59,757 nucleotides of DNA from Planctomycetota bacterium (GCA_963204725.1 CAUJHH010000022.1:1-59757), one strand, 5' to 3'. Shown: positions 7,444-17,377, counted from the stretch's first letter. A program made the numbers and translations. The notes: a model not told the origin generated them from the letters alone.

Positions 7444-9306
7444 TTACGAGCAGCGCCCGAAGCTGTCGATGAAGTCGAGCAGATCGAGCACATCCAGCAG
7501 CCCGTCGGCGTTCACGTCCGCGTTGGGCAGTTGGTTCCCGAACAGGTCGAAGAAGTCCAGGAAGTCGATGATGTCGACGAAGCCGGACTGATCGATGTCC
7601 GAGCCGCACGAGTTGAGCTCCAGCGTCGCGCTGGCCATCAGCACGGGCTCGCTCTTTCCCAGCGATTCCCACAGCGCGTGCGCATCATCGCCCGCATCGT
7701 TGGTCGTGTTCTCGTCGCGCAGGAACTCGATGTACTCGCGCGTTGTCGTCTGGTGATAGAGGCGAGCCTCCGCGCGAGTCGCGCCGGGCGGCACATCGAA
7801 GACCGTGTTGTCCCAGTACTGCCCATCCTCGTACGCGTACGCGACCGGCGCCGCCTGCACCGCCGCGAACCCGGCGTTGGTGAACCCGCGCGGCGGGATC
7901 CGATTGTCGAAGTACCACGTGTTGTTGAGCGCGAAGTGGAAGCCGGGACCAGCGGGCCTGCCGGTGATCGCGCTGAGCGCCGCATCGAGTCCGAGCTCCC
8001 CCTCGTACACCTTGGTCGTGCTGTCATCGAGCGTGGCCATCGACCCGTCGTACGCGCCGTGCTCGGCGATCAGTGCGCCGCCCGCGTCAAAGAACCGCAC
8101 GTTTACCCACATCCGCCGCCCCTCGGGATACCCGGTCGGCAGCTTGTGCCCGGTCTGGTTCACCACCCGGACCAGGAGTGTTGCGGAATCGAAGTAGCCG
8201 AGCGGGCGCGACAGCTCGAGGTCCGCCGCCCGCTCCATCATGCTCCGGTTCCGGGCCTCGGAGTCGGCAACACTCTGCTCCGTCAGTCCGCTCGATTCGC
8301 CGTAGTACTCCATCACCGCGCGCAGGACCCACGAGTTCGAACCATTGAACTGGTGCGCCGGCACATCGTCGCGATACACGGCTCCGAGCGCCTCTCTGGC
8401 CCCGAACCCCGACACATCCGGCATGTGGCAGTCCTGGCAGGAGCTGACCTCGAGCTTGTTCCCGCCGAAACGCCCGCCCATGTCGATTGCGCCCTGCGCG
8501 AACGCCGACGCCGACCACTCGCTGTACGTCCGCTCAACCGGGAACATGTCGCCGCGGCGACCCGTCGAGTGCCTCGTGTCCAAGGGCCCGAGCACGTAGG
8601 TCCCATCGACCGCGCGCTCGAACAGCGGGTTGGAGACATCGTGGCACGTCGCACACATCCGCGACTCGGAATGGAAGGGCGACTCCAGCCATTGGTGGTA
8701 AAACATGTCTGTCAGCGGGAAGGGGCCACGCCGCCGATCAAAGGGGTCGATCACGAACTGCGCCGAGTGGCTGTCCACCGGCGGATCGGCCAGCGACGCA
8801 AGAATGTCCCAGTCTTCCGCCGGGCTCACGCCGGGCACGTACACGGGATCCACCATCCGGTGGCACATCGAGCAGTTCACGCCGTCGAAGTCCTCCGGGA
8901 TCAGCCCAGTCCCGTCGGGGGGCTCGCTCCTCCCGCTGATCCATCCGCCCGGCGTGTGGCACCGAAGGCACATCTCGCCGGCGAACGCCGCGTCCTGATT
9001 CGCAACCGCGAGTGCCGCGTGGAAAATCGGATCTCGGCCCGCCTGCGCCATCATGCTCGCCTTCCAATGCGAGTAGGGTTCGGCGTGCTCGTCGTAGCCG
9101 CCGTGGCAGAACTGGCAGGCGTTGCTCACCAGCGGATACTCAACCATGGAGAAGGGCTGGGATCCCGGCTGGTGAAAGTCCTCGAGCGTCGTATCGGGCG
9201 CTGCGAGCACCGCCGCGACGAGCGTGATCGCGCCGATCGCTCCGGCCGCCCACAGCGCCTCGGGCGTGAGCACGCCGCGCACAGCTCTGGTTCGATTCTG
9301 TCTCAT
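7444..9306 (-). CDS. exported multihaem cytochrome c with C-terminal dockerin-like tag
   Basis: ATG 9306 is chosen: GGAGAGAG lies just upstream and the N-terminus (MRQNRTRAV, then AAGAIGAITLVAAVLAAP) is a signal anchor. The 620-residue protein contains five haem c motifs, in order CQFCH, CLRCH, CSMCH, CATCH and CQDCH, all in the N-terminal half, so it should bind five covalent haems outside the cytoplasm. The remainder looks like beta-rich sequence. The last ~54 residues (coding 7447-7608) are a variant of the two-EF-hand tag shared across this locus (DIIDFLDFFD and DVLDLLDFID). This copy has lost the middle Cys pair and ends GRCS. The electron partner is unknown. Confidence 0.85.
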   Translation of the reverse strand: MRQNRTRAVRGVLTPEALWAAGAIGAITLVAAVLAAPDTTLEDFHQPGSQPFSMVEYPLVSNACQFCHGGYDEHAEPYSHWKASMMAQAGRDPIFHAALAVANQDAAFAGEMCLRCHTPGGWISGRSEPPDGTGLIPEDFDGVNCSMCHRMVDPVYVPGVSPAEDWDILASLADPPVDSHSAQFVIDPFDRRRGPFPLTDMFYHQWLESPFHSESRMCATCHDVSNPLFERAVDGTYVLGPLDTRHSTGRRGDMFPVERTYSEWSASAFAQGAIDMGGRFGGNKLEVSSCQDCHMPDVSGFGAREALGAVYRDDVPAHQFNGSNSWVLRAVMEYYGESSGLTEQSVADSEARNRSMMERAADLELSRPLGYFDSATLLVRVVNQTGHKLPTGYPEGRRMWVNVRFFDAGGALIAEHGAYDGSMATLDDSTTKVYEGELGLDAALSAITGRPAGPGFHFALNNTWYFDNRIPPRGFTNAGFAAVQAAPVAYAYEDGQYWDNTVFDVPPGATRAEARLYHQTTTREYIEFLRDENTTNDAGDDAHALWESLGKSEPVLMASATLELNSCGSDIDQSGFVDIIDFLDFFDLFGNQLPNADVNADGLLDVLDLLDFIDSFGRCS

Positions 9307-9350
9307 CGCATCTCTCTCCACGCACGAATCGCCTTTGGACATCTCTCCAT

Positions 9351-9386
9351 AAAAAGCGTGGGCCCGGGACCTCGCCCGAACCCACG
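9351..9386 (-). terminator. rho-independent terminator of the lysyl oxidase gene
   Basis: On the minus strand CGTGGG and CGGG arms pair with CCCG and CCCACG (plus-strand arms 9357-9362 and 9365-9368 with 9375-9378 and 9381-9386), followed directly by C and five T. It lies downstream of the lysyl oxidase gene and upstream of the cytochrome gene, so the two are probably not one operon. Confidence 0.75.
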
Positions 9387-9435
9387 TACTCCAGCAGGTT
9401 GACGCCGATTCTCGGAACCGAGCATCGGAAGACAC

Positions 9436-9457
9436 GGGCCGACCTCTCGGTCGGCCC
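9436..9457 (-). terminator. 9-bp perfect hairpin just after the lysyl oxidase stop
   Basis: GGGCCGACC (9436-9444) pairs perfectly with GGTCGGCCC (9449-9457) around a TCTC loop, 10 bases beyond the stop codon at 9467. It has no T-run; together with the hairpin at 9351-9386 it makes a tandem terminator. Confidence 0.55.
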
Positions 9458-9466
9458 GCGCGAGAA

Positions 9467-11092
9467 TCAGTTCACGCAGCCCTGGCCGAAGGCGTCCAGG
9501 AAGTCGAGGAAGTCCAGGACATCCACGACACTGTCGTTGTTGAAGTTGGGATCGATGCCGTTGGCGGTGCAGCCGGAGGCCTGGCCGTCGCACTGGCCAT
9601 AGGCGTCGATGAAGTCGAGGAAGTCGAGCACGTCGAGGTCGCCGTCGCCATTGACGTCCGCGACGCACGGCACGTAGAAGGTCAGTGTGCCCGAGGACCA
9701 GTCGCCGGTCGTGGTGCCGCCGTCGGTGATCGAGGCGTACACCCAGTAGGTGCCGGGCTCGACATAGGCGGAGTTGAGCACCGTTGTGCCGACGGTCGCG
9801 GGGGTGTTGAGCGACGTCGGGATGAGCAGCTCATTGCCGTCGAGCGAGGGCGTCTCATTGACGTAGATCGTGACCCAGCGGTTGTTGTTCTCGGGATCGC
9901 TGCTGGTCCAGGTGATCGGGTAGGCGTCGAGGCCGTGCTGGAGCTGGATGTCGCCTGCGGGCGGATCGATCACGGTCACCGAGGGCGAGCCGTTGGCGGA
10001 CGGGTTGACCTTGAGCGTGTAGTTCGGGCTCGTCGCGCCGGACCAGCCGTAGACCTGCACGTAGTAGAAGCCGGCAGCGCGACCATTGAGGGAGATCTGC
10101 TCGGAGTTCGAGGTGCCCTCGGAGGTGGCGAGCGTTGAGCCGCTGGAGTTCAGGAGGCGCATGTCAAGGTCGCCTGCGCCGTGGGAGAACTCGATGCGGA
10201 CGAAGTCGGAGGCCGTGCCCGTGGCCGGCATATAGAAGCGGTAGTAGTCCTGATCAGACGAGTTGTGGATCGTCAGGTTCGAAACCACACGCTCCGGGCC
10301 GCACGGCCCGAGGTTCGGGCTGTTCAGCGCGCCCTCGACGCGTGCCGCCGTCTCGGTGCGGGTGTTGTTGCTCTCATACGCGTCGGCGAGGATGGTCGAG
10401 CCCCCGCCGAGATTGACCTTGATGCGTCCGATGTTGTTGTTCTCGTTGGACTCAAGGAAGTATCCCAGCGGGTCGACCTCGGCCTCGAGCCAGTACTCGC
10501 CGGCGGGCAGGTCGGTGATGTCGATCCATTGTCCGTCGAGGTTCTTGGAGTAGATGTCCATCCAGCCGACGGAGAGGCCCTGCGTGGTGGTGCTGCAGGA
10601 GTTGAACTGGCCGCCGGCGGGGAAGCCCGGGAGCGAGGAGTCGTAAACGGCCAGGTCGAGGATACAGAACGAGGTCTTCTCGCCCTCTGCGACGACGTCT
10701 CCGACGCCGTCGCCGGGGAGCACCTCGCGGATGCGATACTGGCACCAGGCCTCGACGTGGATGTGGTTGTGGGTGGGGTGATAAATGAACTGGCCCGCGT
10801 CGCGATCCCAGAACGTGCCGTTCGAGCGGTAGACGCGCTGGATGACCTGCTGCTTGCCGTTGCCGAGATCGGCACCGCCGTAGACGTAGAGCTTGCCCGC
10901 GCCGATGTTGGGCGTGCCGGTTGAGAGCCGGATGTGTGTGTGTCCCGGGATGATGTTGGTGACGATGGAATTGTCGTAGAGCTCATCCTCGCGGATGATG
11001 ATGTCCGGCAGCAGGTCGGTCTGGGCCATCGCCACGTCCGCGCCAAACACCGACAGGCCTGCCAGAGCCGCGATTATCGCATTGCACTTCAT
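9467..11092 (-). CDS. lysyl oxidase-domain protein with PPC domain and dockerin-like tag
   Basis: ATG 11092 follows AGGAGA and starts a signal peptide (MKCNAIIAALAGLSVFG...AMA). The 541-residue protein begins with a lysyl oxidase domain (about 25-225): the copper site HPTHNHIHV gives His108, His110 and His112 in the HxHxH pattern, and the domain ends in DLPAGEYWLEAEVDP...ESNENNN as in bacterial relatives. Lysyl oxidases deaminate protein lysines to aldehydes that cross-link. A pre-peptidase C-terminal (PPC) domain follows (about 260-360, SSDQDYYRF...), then a beta domain, then the two-EF-hand tag (coding 9470-9667) ending FGQGCVN. It is divergent from a subtilisin gene that carries the same type of tag. 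Confidence 0.85.
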   Translation of the reverse strand: MKCNAIIAALAGLSVFGADVAMAQTDLLPDIIIREDELYDNSIVTNIIPGHTHIRLSTGTPNIGAGKLYVYGGADLGNGKQQVIQRVYRSNGTFWDRDAGQFIYHPTHNHIHVEAWCQYRIREVLPGDGVGDVVAEGEKTSFCILDLAVYDSSLPGFPAGGQFNSCSTTTQGLSVGWMDIYSKNLDGQWIDITDLPAGEYWLEAEVDPLGYFLESNENNNIGRIKVNLGGGSTILADAYESNNTRTETAARVEGALNSPNLGPCGPERVVSNLTIHNSSDQDYYRFYMPATGTASDFVRIEFSHGAGDLDMRLLNSSGSTLATSEGTSNSEQISLNGRAAGFYYVQVYGWSGATSPNYTLKVNPSANGSPSVTVIDPPAGDIQLQHGLDAYPITWTSSDPENNNRWVTIYVNETPSLDGNELLIPTSLNTPATVGTTVLNSAYVEPGTYWVYASITDGGTTTGDWSSGTLTFYVPCVADVNGDGDLDVLDFLDFIDAYGQCDGQASGCTANGIDPNFNNDSVVDVLDFLDFLDAFGQGCVN

Positions 11093-11633
11093 CTTCGAGC
11101 TTCTCCTCACGGGAATTGGCCCCGCACTGCCACCCCCGACTCAGCGAGGGGTCGATGGATAACCAGGGGTGTGGGACACCCCTCTCAAACCACCACCACG
11201 AGGCTTCCTTTCGCCACCCCTGCGAATCGGGGCAGCGTCGGGTCGAGAGAGGCAGCGTAACCGACAGAACGGCCCCTGAAAAGGACAACCTCTCATCAAA
11301 GCGAATCCAACCCCGAAAGAATGAGTCCGATAACCGCACGCATGCATCTGGGCACCCGATTTGGAACGAATCCTCCAGACGAGCCGTGCCAGCCGGAAAC
11401 CGCAGATGCACCGCATGCGGACCATCTGGGTCGCAGCCCGTTCTAGGGCAAACGCCTCTCGACCCCGTACTTGGACCAAAAGACCACGCGTCTGGGGCTT
11501 GTTTGGAAAGGCCCCTTTCAGACAAACTTCGAATAGACCGATTCGAAGGGCCCGCACCGTTCGTTATCTTCAGAAGTCGCATTCGCCTTGCCGACCCGCG
11601 CGGTCGGAAGAGCACAAGCAGGAGCGTGAGAAC
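11093..11633. other. 541-base divergent intergenic region
   Basis: This region separates the divergent lysyl oxidase and subtilisin genes and should hold both promoters. I see an 8-bp inverted repeat, AGGGGTGT/ACACCCCT at 11165-11172 and 11176-11183 around GGG, which could be an operator or leader hairpin. I see no convincing small gene, RNA gene or riboswitch in it. Confidence 0.5.
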
Positions 11634-14600
11634 ATGCAGATCAGGACTGCCCTCGTTATCGCCGCCTTCGCGGGACTCTCGGTTGCACTCCCGGCGTACG
11701 CGGCTGACACGTCATCGGGGGCCGGTTCCTCGGTCCGACTCCTGGCGCTCCCCGCGCCGCATGTCAAAGCCGGCAAGAACTCGATCACGTTCGCGCCCGG
11801 CATGATTGACACCACCACGTCCCGGTCGCTGGCCTCACTCGGCTCTGCGCTCGTGAAGGATGCGCGGATCCTGATCCAGCTCGATGGCCCGATCACACCA
11901 GCGCGTCGCGCGACGCTCCAGGCCTCCGGGCTCTCGATCGGCGACTACCTGCCGACCAACGCCTACATCGCGAAGCTCGATCGCGTCGACATCGCCGCCC
12001 TCAACACGCTCGCGTTCGTCCGCTACGCGGCTCCGTTCGACAACGCATGGAAGCTCAGCCCCGAACTCGGCGTGCGCCCGTTCAACTCCCCCGAGCGACA
12101 GGCCCTCCGGGCCGCCGGCGTGTCGCGCCTTGTGGTGACCCTCTTCGACGGCGAGCCCGCCGAGAGCGCGGTGCCCGCGATCGCGAACATCGCTGGGGCC
12201 TCCATCACCGGCGTGCAGAGCACCGGCACGCAGAAGGACATCCTCGTCACAGTCCCCTCGGCCGCCATCTCGCAGCTGGCCGCCATCCCGACGGTGCAGA
12301 TGGTCGAGGATGCGCCGGAGATCATCTTCCGCAACGCGACCACGACGTGGATCATCCAGACCAACGTCTCCGGATCCACCACGCTCTGGAACAACGGGCT
12401 CCGCGGCTTCAACCAGGTCGTCGGCGTTATGGACGGACGCCTCGATCGCAACCACTGCTCCTTCACCGACACCGCTCCGATCGGCCCCACCCATCGGAAG
12501 ATCCTCGCGTACAACTCGTCCTTCGGTGCCGACTCCCACGGCACGCACACCTCCGGCACCGCCGCCGGGGATGCGGGTGTCAGCGGCAACACCCGCGGCA
12601 TCGCGTACGAGTCCAAGATCGTCTTCAACACCACGCCGTCGTTCACCGACACGGCGATGTACAACAACCTGCAGACGCACCACAACCAGGGTGCCCGTTC
12701 CCACACCAACTCGTGGGGCGACGACGGCACGACCAGCTACAACTCGATCTGCCGCGGCATCGACCGCTTCTCCTACGACTTCGAGGACTCCCTCGTCTTC
12801 TTCGCCGTCACCAACACCAGCTCGCTCAAGAACCCCGAGAACGCGAAGAACCTCGTCGCGGTCGGCGCCTCGCAGGACACGCCCAACCAGGCCAACCACT
12901 GCTCCGGCGGCACCGGCCCGACGTCGGACGGCCGTCGCAAGCCGGAGGTCTACGCCCCCGGATGCAACACAACCTCCGCCTCAGCCAACACGACCTGCTC
13001 CACCGTCTCGTTCACCGGAACTTCGATGGCCTCGCCCGCGCTCGGCGGCCTCGCGCTCCTGATGCGCCAGTACTACACCGACGGCTACTACCCCTCCGGC
13101 GCGGCCAACGCTCCGGACGGATTCACGCCCACCGGCGCGCTCGTCAAGGCAACCATGATCAACTCGTCGGTCGACATGACCGGCGTCAGCGGCTATCCCA
13201 GCAACACCGAGGGATGGGGCCGGGCCCTGGGTGACGAGGCCCTGCACTTCTCCGGCGAGACCCGGCGCATGATCGTGCAGGACGTTCGCAACGCCGACGG
13301 ACTCGCCACCGGCGAGTTCGATGAGATCCCCATCGCCGTCAATTCCAGCGCGCAGAAGCTCAAGGTCACGCTCGTCTGGACCGACCCGCCCGCGAGCGCC
13401 TCCACGGGCTCCGCGAACGCCGCGATCAACGACCTCAACCTCGAGGTCGTCAGCTCCGGCGCCACGCTCTATCGGGGCAATGTCTTCACCAGCGGCCAGT
13501 CCGCAACGGGCGGCACCGCCGATGCCAAGAACAACGTTGAGCAGGTCCACATCAACGCGCCCGCAACTGGAAACTGGACCGTCCGTGTCCGGGGCAACGC
13601 CGTCAACAGTGGTCTCCAGGGCTACGCGGTCGTCGTCACGGGTGCGATCGATCCCCCCGCTCCGCCCAGCTCGATCGTCCTCGATACCGCAGCGCCGACG
13701 ATCGTCGCGCCCGGCATCGACACGACCATCGACGTCAACATCACCCCCGACAACGACACACTCGTCGGCACTCCCACTGTCTCCTATCGCTTCGATGCCG
13801 GCGCATTCACCAACGCCAACATGACCGACCAGGGCGGCGGCGTCTGGCGCGCCACACTCCCCGGCACCACCTGCGGCAACGATGCCCAGTTCTACTTCTC
13901 TGCCGTCGGCGCGACCTCGGGCGTCAACACGCTCCCCGCGCTCGGAGCCGCGGACCCCTTCGTGGCCGACGTCGGCACACTGACGCCCGTCTTCGTGGAC
14001 GACATGGAGACAGACATGGGCTGGACCGTCGGCGCCATCGGCGACGCGGCCACCGATGGCATCTGGGTTCGCGCCGTCCCGTCCGGAGGCCTCGGCGCTC
14101 CCTCGGCAGACAACACCGCATCGCCCGGCGTCACCGCCTTCATCACCGGCGCGTCCGGCGACGTGGACGGGGGTCTCACAACGCTCCTGACTCCCAACAT
14201 GGACATGAGCGCGCCCGGCGACTACCGCATCTCGTACGCACGCTGGTACAGCAATAGCGCGGGCAGCAACGCCAACGCCGACACCTTCATCATCTCGATC
14301 TCAAACAACGGCGGCACCAATTGGACCTCCGTCGAGACCGTCGGTCCCGCCGGTGAGGGCACTTCAGGCGGCTGGGTCACCACCTCGTTCGATCCCGCGA
14401 CCGTGACCACGCTCACAAGCAATATGCGGATGCGGTTCGTCGCCAGCGACTTCCCCGGAGACTCCAACATCGAGGCAGGCATCGACGACTTCAATGCCTC
14501 TCGGCTCACCTGCGCCGACCCCTCGGACTGTGCCGCGGACTACAACGGGGACACCACGGCCGATGTCGTCGACTTCCTGGACTTCCTCGACGACTACGGC

Positions 14601-14720
14601 ACCTGCGACGGACAGCCGGGCCCCTGTGGCACCGTCGGCAACGCCGATTTCAATGGCGACACGATCATCGACGTTCTGGACTTCCTCGACTTCCTGGACG
14701 CCTTTGGTCTCGGCTGCTGA
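11634..14720 (+). CDS. subtilisin-like serine protease (S8) with dockerin-like tag
   Basis: ATG 11634 is preceded by AGGAGCG and begins a signal peptide (MQIRTALVIAAFAGLSV...AYA). The 1,028-residue exported protein has an N-terminal prodomain-like part (about 40-235) and a peptidase S8 domain with the catalytic set Asp267 (GVMDG), His302 (SHGTH), probable oxyanion Asn394 (AVTN) and Ser464 (GTSMASP). A beta-sandwich follows that resembles the C-terminal domain of many S8 proteases (KVTLVWTDPP...NDLNLEV). A MAM/jelly-roll-like region comes next, and the C-terminal tag (coding 14529-14717) ends FGLGC. The protein is probably secreted or surface-bound; its substrate is unknown, and processing of neighbouring tagged proteins is possible. 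Confidence 0.9.
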   Translation: MQIRTALVIAAFAGLSVALPAYAADTSSGAGSSVRLLALPAPHVKAGKNSITFAPGMIDTTTSRSLASLGSALVKDARILIQLDGPITPARRATLQASGLSIGDYLPTNAYIAKLDRVDIAALNTLAFVRYAAPFDNAWKLSPELGVRPFNSPERQALRAAGVSRLVVTLFDGEPAESAVPAIANIAGASITGVQSTGTQKDILVTVPSAAISQLAAIPTVQMVEDAPEIIFRNATTTWIIQTNVSGSTTLWNNGLRGFNQVVGVMDGRLDRNHCSFTDTAPIGPTHRKILAYNSSFGADSHGTHTSGTAAGDAGVSGNTRGIAYESKIVFNTTPSFTDTAMYNNLQTHHNQGARSHTNSWGDDGTTSYNSICRGIDRFSYDFEDSLVFFAVTNTSSLKNPENAKNLVAVGASQDTPNQANHCSGGTGPTSDGRRKPEVYAPGCNTTSASANTTCSTVSFTGTSMASPALGGLALLMRQYYTDGYYPSGAANAPDGFTPTGALVKATMINSSVDMTGVSGYPSNTEGWGRALGDEALHFSGETRRMIVQDVRNADGLATGEFDEIPIAVNSSAQKLKVTLVWTDPPASASTGSANAAINDLNLEVVSSGATLYRGNVFTSGQSATGGTADAKNNVEQVHINAPATGNWTVRVRGNAVNSGLQGYAVVVTGAIDPPAPPSSIVLDTAAPTIVAPGIDTTIDVNITPDNDTLVGTPTVSYRFDAGAFTNANMTDQGGGVWRATLPGTTCGNDAQFYFSAVGATSGVNTLPALGAADPFVADVGTLTPVFVDDMETDMGWTVGAIGDAATDGIWVRAVPSGGLGAPSADNTASPGVTAFITGASGDVDGGLTTLLTPNMDMSAPGDYRISYARWYSNSAGSNANADTFIISISNNGGTNWTSVETVGPAGEGTSGGWVTTSFDPATVTTLTSNMRMRFVASDFPGDSNIEAGIDDFNASRLTCADPSDCAADYNGDTTADVVDFLDFLDDYGTCDGQPGPCGTVGNADFNGDTIIDVLDFLDFLDAFGLGC

Positions 14721-14752
14721 TCGGCGCGTCCTGATCACACGATCGCACCACT

Positions 14753-14786
14753 CGCCACCCCCTCCCTGAGGGGGTGGCGTTCGTTT
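14753..14786 (+). terminator. terminator after the first subtilisin gene
   Basis: An 11-bp perfect stem, CGCCACCCCCT (14753-14763) with AGGGGGTGGCG (14769-14779), closes on CCCTG and is followed by TTCGTTT. It lies 33 bases after the stop. Confidence 0.75.
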
Positions 14787-14981
14787 GGGAACAAGCACGC
14801 GCACAGGCGAGCCATTTGGGGCTTTCGTTTCGTCGGGCCGTTCATTAGACTGGGAACACCGTGGCGGCCCATCCTTTCCGGGATGGCGGCGGTCGTTGTC
14901 GCGCTCGCGTGCCACGACCGTCGGCTTTGGTCATTCGAAACGCGCGGTGCAGCAGACAGTCAATCAGCCATGGAGCGTTGC

Positions 14982-17303
14982 ATGCCTCGTCACTCAATCG
15001 GCCTCGACCAATCCACACCCATTCGCGCGCTGCTCGTCGGCGCCGCGATGAGCATGATCGCGATGAGTTCCTCGGCCGACGAGGACTGGAGGAAGCTCGC
15101 CGATCAGATCCCGCCGCGCGAGGGACAGATCTGGACCGCGGGTTCGCACTCGCGATTCACGCCTCCGCCGTTTCTCGGCGAGAACGTCTATCTGCAGGCG
15201 TGGTTCCCGCTCAGCGCGTTCCCCGGCGGCCAGGTCTCCGGCAACGACTGCTGGGGATACACCTCGCCCTCCGGCCGTCGCTACGCGATCATCGGGCTCC
15301 AGAAGGGATTCGGATTCGTTGAGGTGACCGACCCCGCGAATTCGCAGTATGTCGGGTACATCTCCGGCGCGACCTCGCTCTGGCACGACGTCAAGGTGCT
15401 CGGCCAATACGCCTACGGCGTCTCCGAGGGCGGGCTCGGTATCCAGGTGATCAATCTCGGCAACATCGACAACGGCGTCGTCACACTCGTTCGCAACCAG
15501 TCCACCAGCGGGCACTCCTCGACCCACAACCTGATCTCGAATCCCGCCAGTGGCTACCTCTACCTCGCCGGTGCCAATGTCGGCAACGGCGGACTCGTCG
15601 CGGTCTCCCGCTCAGATCCCACCCGGCCCACCATCGTCGGCGCGTGGACAACCCACTACGTCCACGACGCCCAGGTCGTCACCTACACCAGCGGCCCGTA
15701 CGCCGGACGCGAGATCGCGTTCTGCTTCAACGGCGGCTCCGGCCTCGAGATCCTTGACGTCACCAACAAGAGCTCGATGACCAAGATCTCCGGGCTTGAG
15801 TATCCGTGGCTCTCCTATTGCCACCAGGGTTGGCTCAGCGAGGACCGCAGGTATCTCTACCTCGACGACGAACTCGACGAGGGCTCCAAGGTCTGGACGA
15901 CGACCACCCGCGTCTTCGACGTGCAGAATCCCGCAACACCGATCTACGTCGGCACCTTCACAACCGGGCGTCAGGCGATCGACCATAACCAGTACACCCA
16001 CAACGGCCGCCTCTATCAGGCAAACTACCGCTCCGGCCTCCAGATCCTCGATGTCACCGCCAACCAGACCTCGCCCCCCGTCGTCGGCTACTTCGACACC
16101 CACCCGGAGGACGACCGCGCCAAGTTCAACGGCGCGTGGAGCACTTACCCCTACTTTGGCGACGACACGATCCTCATCAGCGATATCGAGTCGGGCCTGC
16201 TCGTCGTTGAGTTCGACCCGCGGCGAATCAACATCGACACCGTCGCCGCGCCCGCCAATATCGCGCCCGATCAGGCCGGCGTCGCCACGATCGCCATCAC
16301 CAGCGCCGGCACCGATGTAGCTCCCGGCACGGTCATGATCTACACCAGTGTCAACGGGGGCCCCGAGGTCGCTGCGCCCGCCACCGATAACGGCGACGGA
16401 ACCTTCTCCGCAACGCTCCCCGCATCCTCCTGCTTCTCCGACATCTCGTACTACTTCAGCGCAGAGAGCCAGACCGGTCGCACCTTCTACCACCCGAAGA
16501 ACCCGGCCAAGGAGATGCTCCGAACCTACGTGGCGGCGTCGGTCGACGTCATCTACGAGGATCTCTTCTTCGGGAACGTCTACAACGGCTGGTTCGTCAA
16601 CGACCCATCAAGCCCCGACACGGCGAGCGCGGGCAGGTGGGTCAAGATGGTTCCCCAGGCCAATGTCGCCCAGCCCGGCTCGGGACACACCGGCGACTTC
16701 GTTTGGATCACCGACGGACGCGCCGGCTCATTTCCCGAGGAGTTCGACGTCGAGGGCGGCAAGACCACGCTCCGTACGCCGCTCTTTGATCTCACCGGCA
16801 CCACCGATCCGCGCATCTCCTACTGGCGCTGGTTCGTCAACGGCATCGGCAACCAGGCCTCCAACGAATCCTTCACCATCGACATCTCCAACGACGGCGG
16901 CTCCACCTGGTCCAACCTCGAAGTCCTCACCGGCGCCAACGCCCAGGGCAACGGCGGCTGGTACTTCGCCGAGCACAAGCTCGCCGGCCGTATCGCGCTC
17001 ACATCGCAGATGCAGGTGCGCTTCGTCGCGGCCGACTACCCGATCGTCGGCACCTGCGTCGAGGCCGCGATCGACGACTTCCGCGTGACCGACGGCTCTT
17101 GCACCTTCTGCCCGGCGGACTACAACACAGACGGCACCGGCGACGTGCTCGACTTCCTCGACTTCCTCGACGACTACGGCCAGTGCGACGGTCAGACCGG
17201 GCCGTGCGGCAACGCCGGCAACGCCGACTTCAACGGCGACACCAGCGTTGACGTCGTCGACTTCCTGGACTTCCTGGACGCCTTCGGCCAGGGCTGCAAC
17301 TGA
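14982..17303 (+). CDS. choice-of-anchor B family protein with dockerin-like tag
   Basis: ATG 14982 is chosen for the GGAG 6 bases upstream; a hydrophobic signal (IRALLVGAAMSMIAMSSSA) follows. The 773-residue protein has a long N-terminal part typical of choice-of-anchor B proteins, made of LVIVD-like beta-propeller blades: IIGLQKGFGFVEVTDP, LGIQVINLGNID, GLEILDVTN, GLQILDVTA and SGLLVVEFDP. A Big/Ig-like segment (about 410-510) and a jelly-roll region similar to that of the preceding subtilisin (SNDGGSTW..., VRFVAADYPI) come next. The tag (coding 17109-17300) ends FGQGCN. In this family the C-terminal anchor varies between lineages, which fits the use of the local tag. The molecular function is unknown. 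Confidence 0.85.
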   Translation: MPRHSIGLDQSTPIRALLVGAAMSMIAMSSSADEDWRKLADQIPPREGQIWTAGSHSRFTPPPFLGENVYLQAWFPLSAFPGGQVSGNDCWGYTSPSGRRYAIIGLQKGFGFVEVTDPANSQYVGYISGATSLWHDVKVLGQYAYGVSEGGLGIQVINLGNIDNGVVTLVRNQSTSGHSSTHNLISNPASGYLYLAGANVGNGGLVAVSRSDPTRPTIVGAWTTHYVHDAQVVTYTSGPYAGREIAFCFNGGSGLEILDVTNKSSMTKISGLEYPWLSYCHQGWLSEDRRYLYLDDELDEGSKVWTTTTRVFDVQNPATPIYVGTFTTGRQAIDHNQYTHNGRLYQANYRSGLQILDVTANQTSPPVVGYFDTHPEDDRAKFNGAWSTYPYFGDDTILISDIESGLLVVEFDPRRINIDTVAAPANIAPDQAGVATIAITSAGTDVAPGTVMIYTSVNGGPEVAAPATDNGDGTFSATLPASSCFSDISYYFSAESQTGRTFYHPKNPAKEMLRTYVAASVDVIYEDLFFGNVYNGWFVNDPSSPDTASAGRWVKMVPQANVAQPGSGHTGDFVWITDGRAGSFPEEFDVEGGKTTLRTPLFDLTGTTDPRISYWRWFVNGIGNQASNESFTIDISNDGGSTWSNLEVLTGANAQGNGGWYFAEHKLAGRIALTSQMQVRFVAADYPIVGTCVEAAIDDFRVTDGSCTFCPADYNTDGTGDVLDFLDFLDDYGQCDGQTGPCGNAGNADFNGDTSVDVVDFLDFLDAFGQGCN

Positions 17304-17377
17304 TCGAGCGCCCGGCGAGGCATCGGGGCCGAACCCCGACACACCCGAACGATCGCATTCACATCTCGATCAACCCC

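Noticed and set aside
7252..9402. 716-residue plus-strand frame across the cytochrome gene
   Set aside because: Composition is Arg/Val/His-rich and lacks motifs; the opposite strand encodes a cytochrome with five CxxCH.
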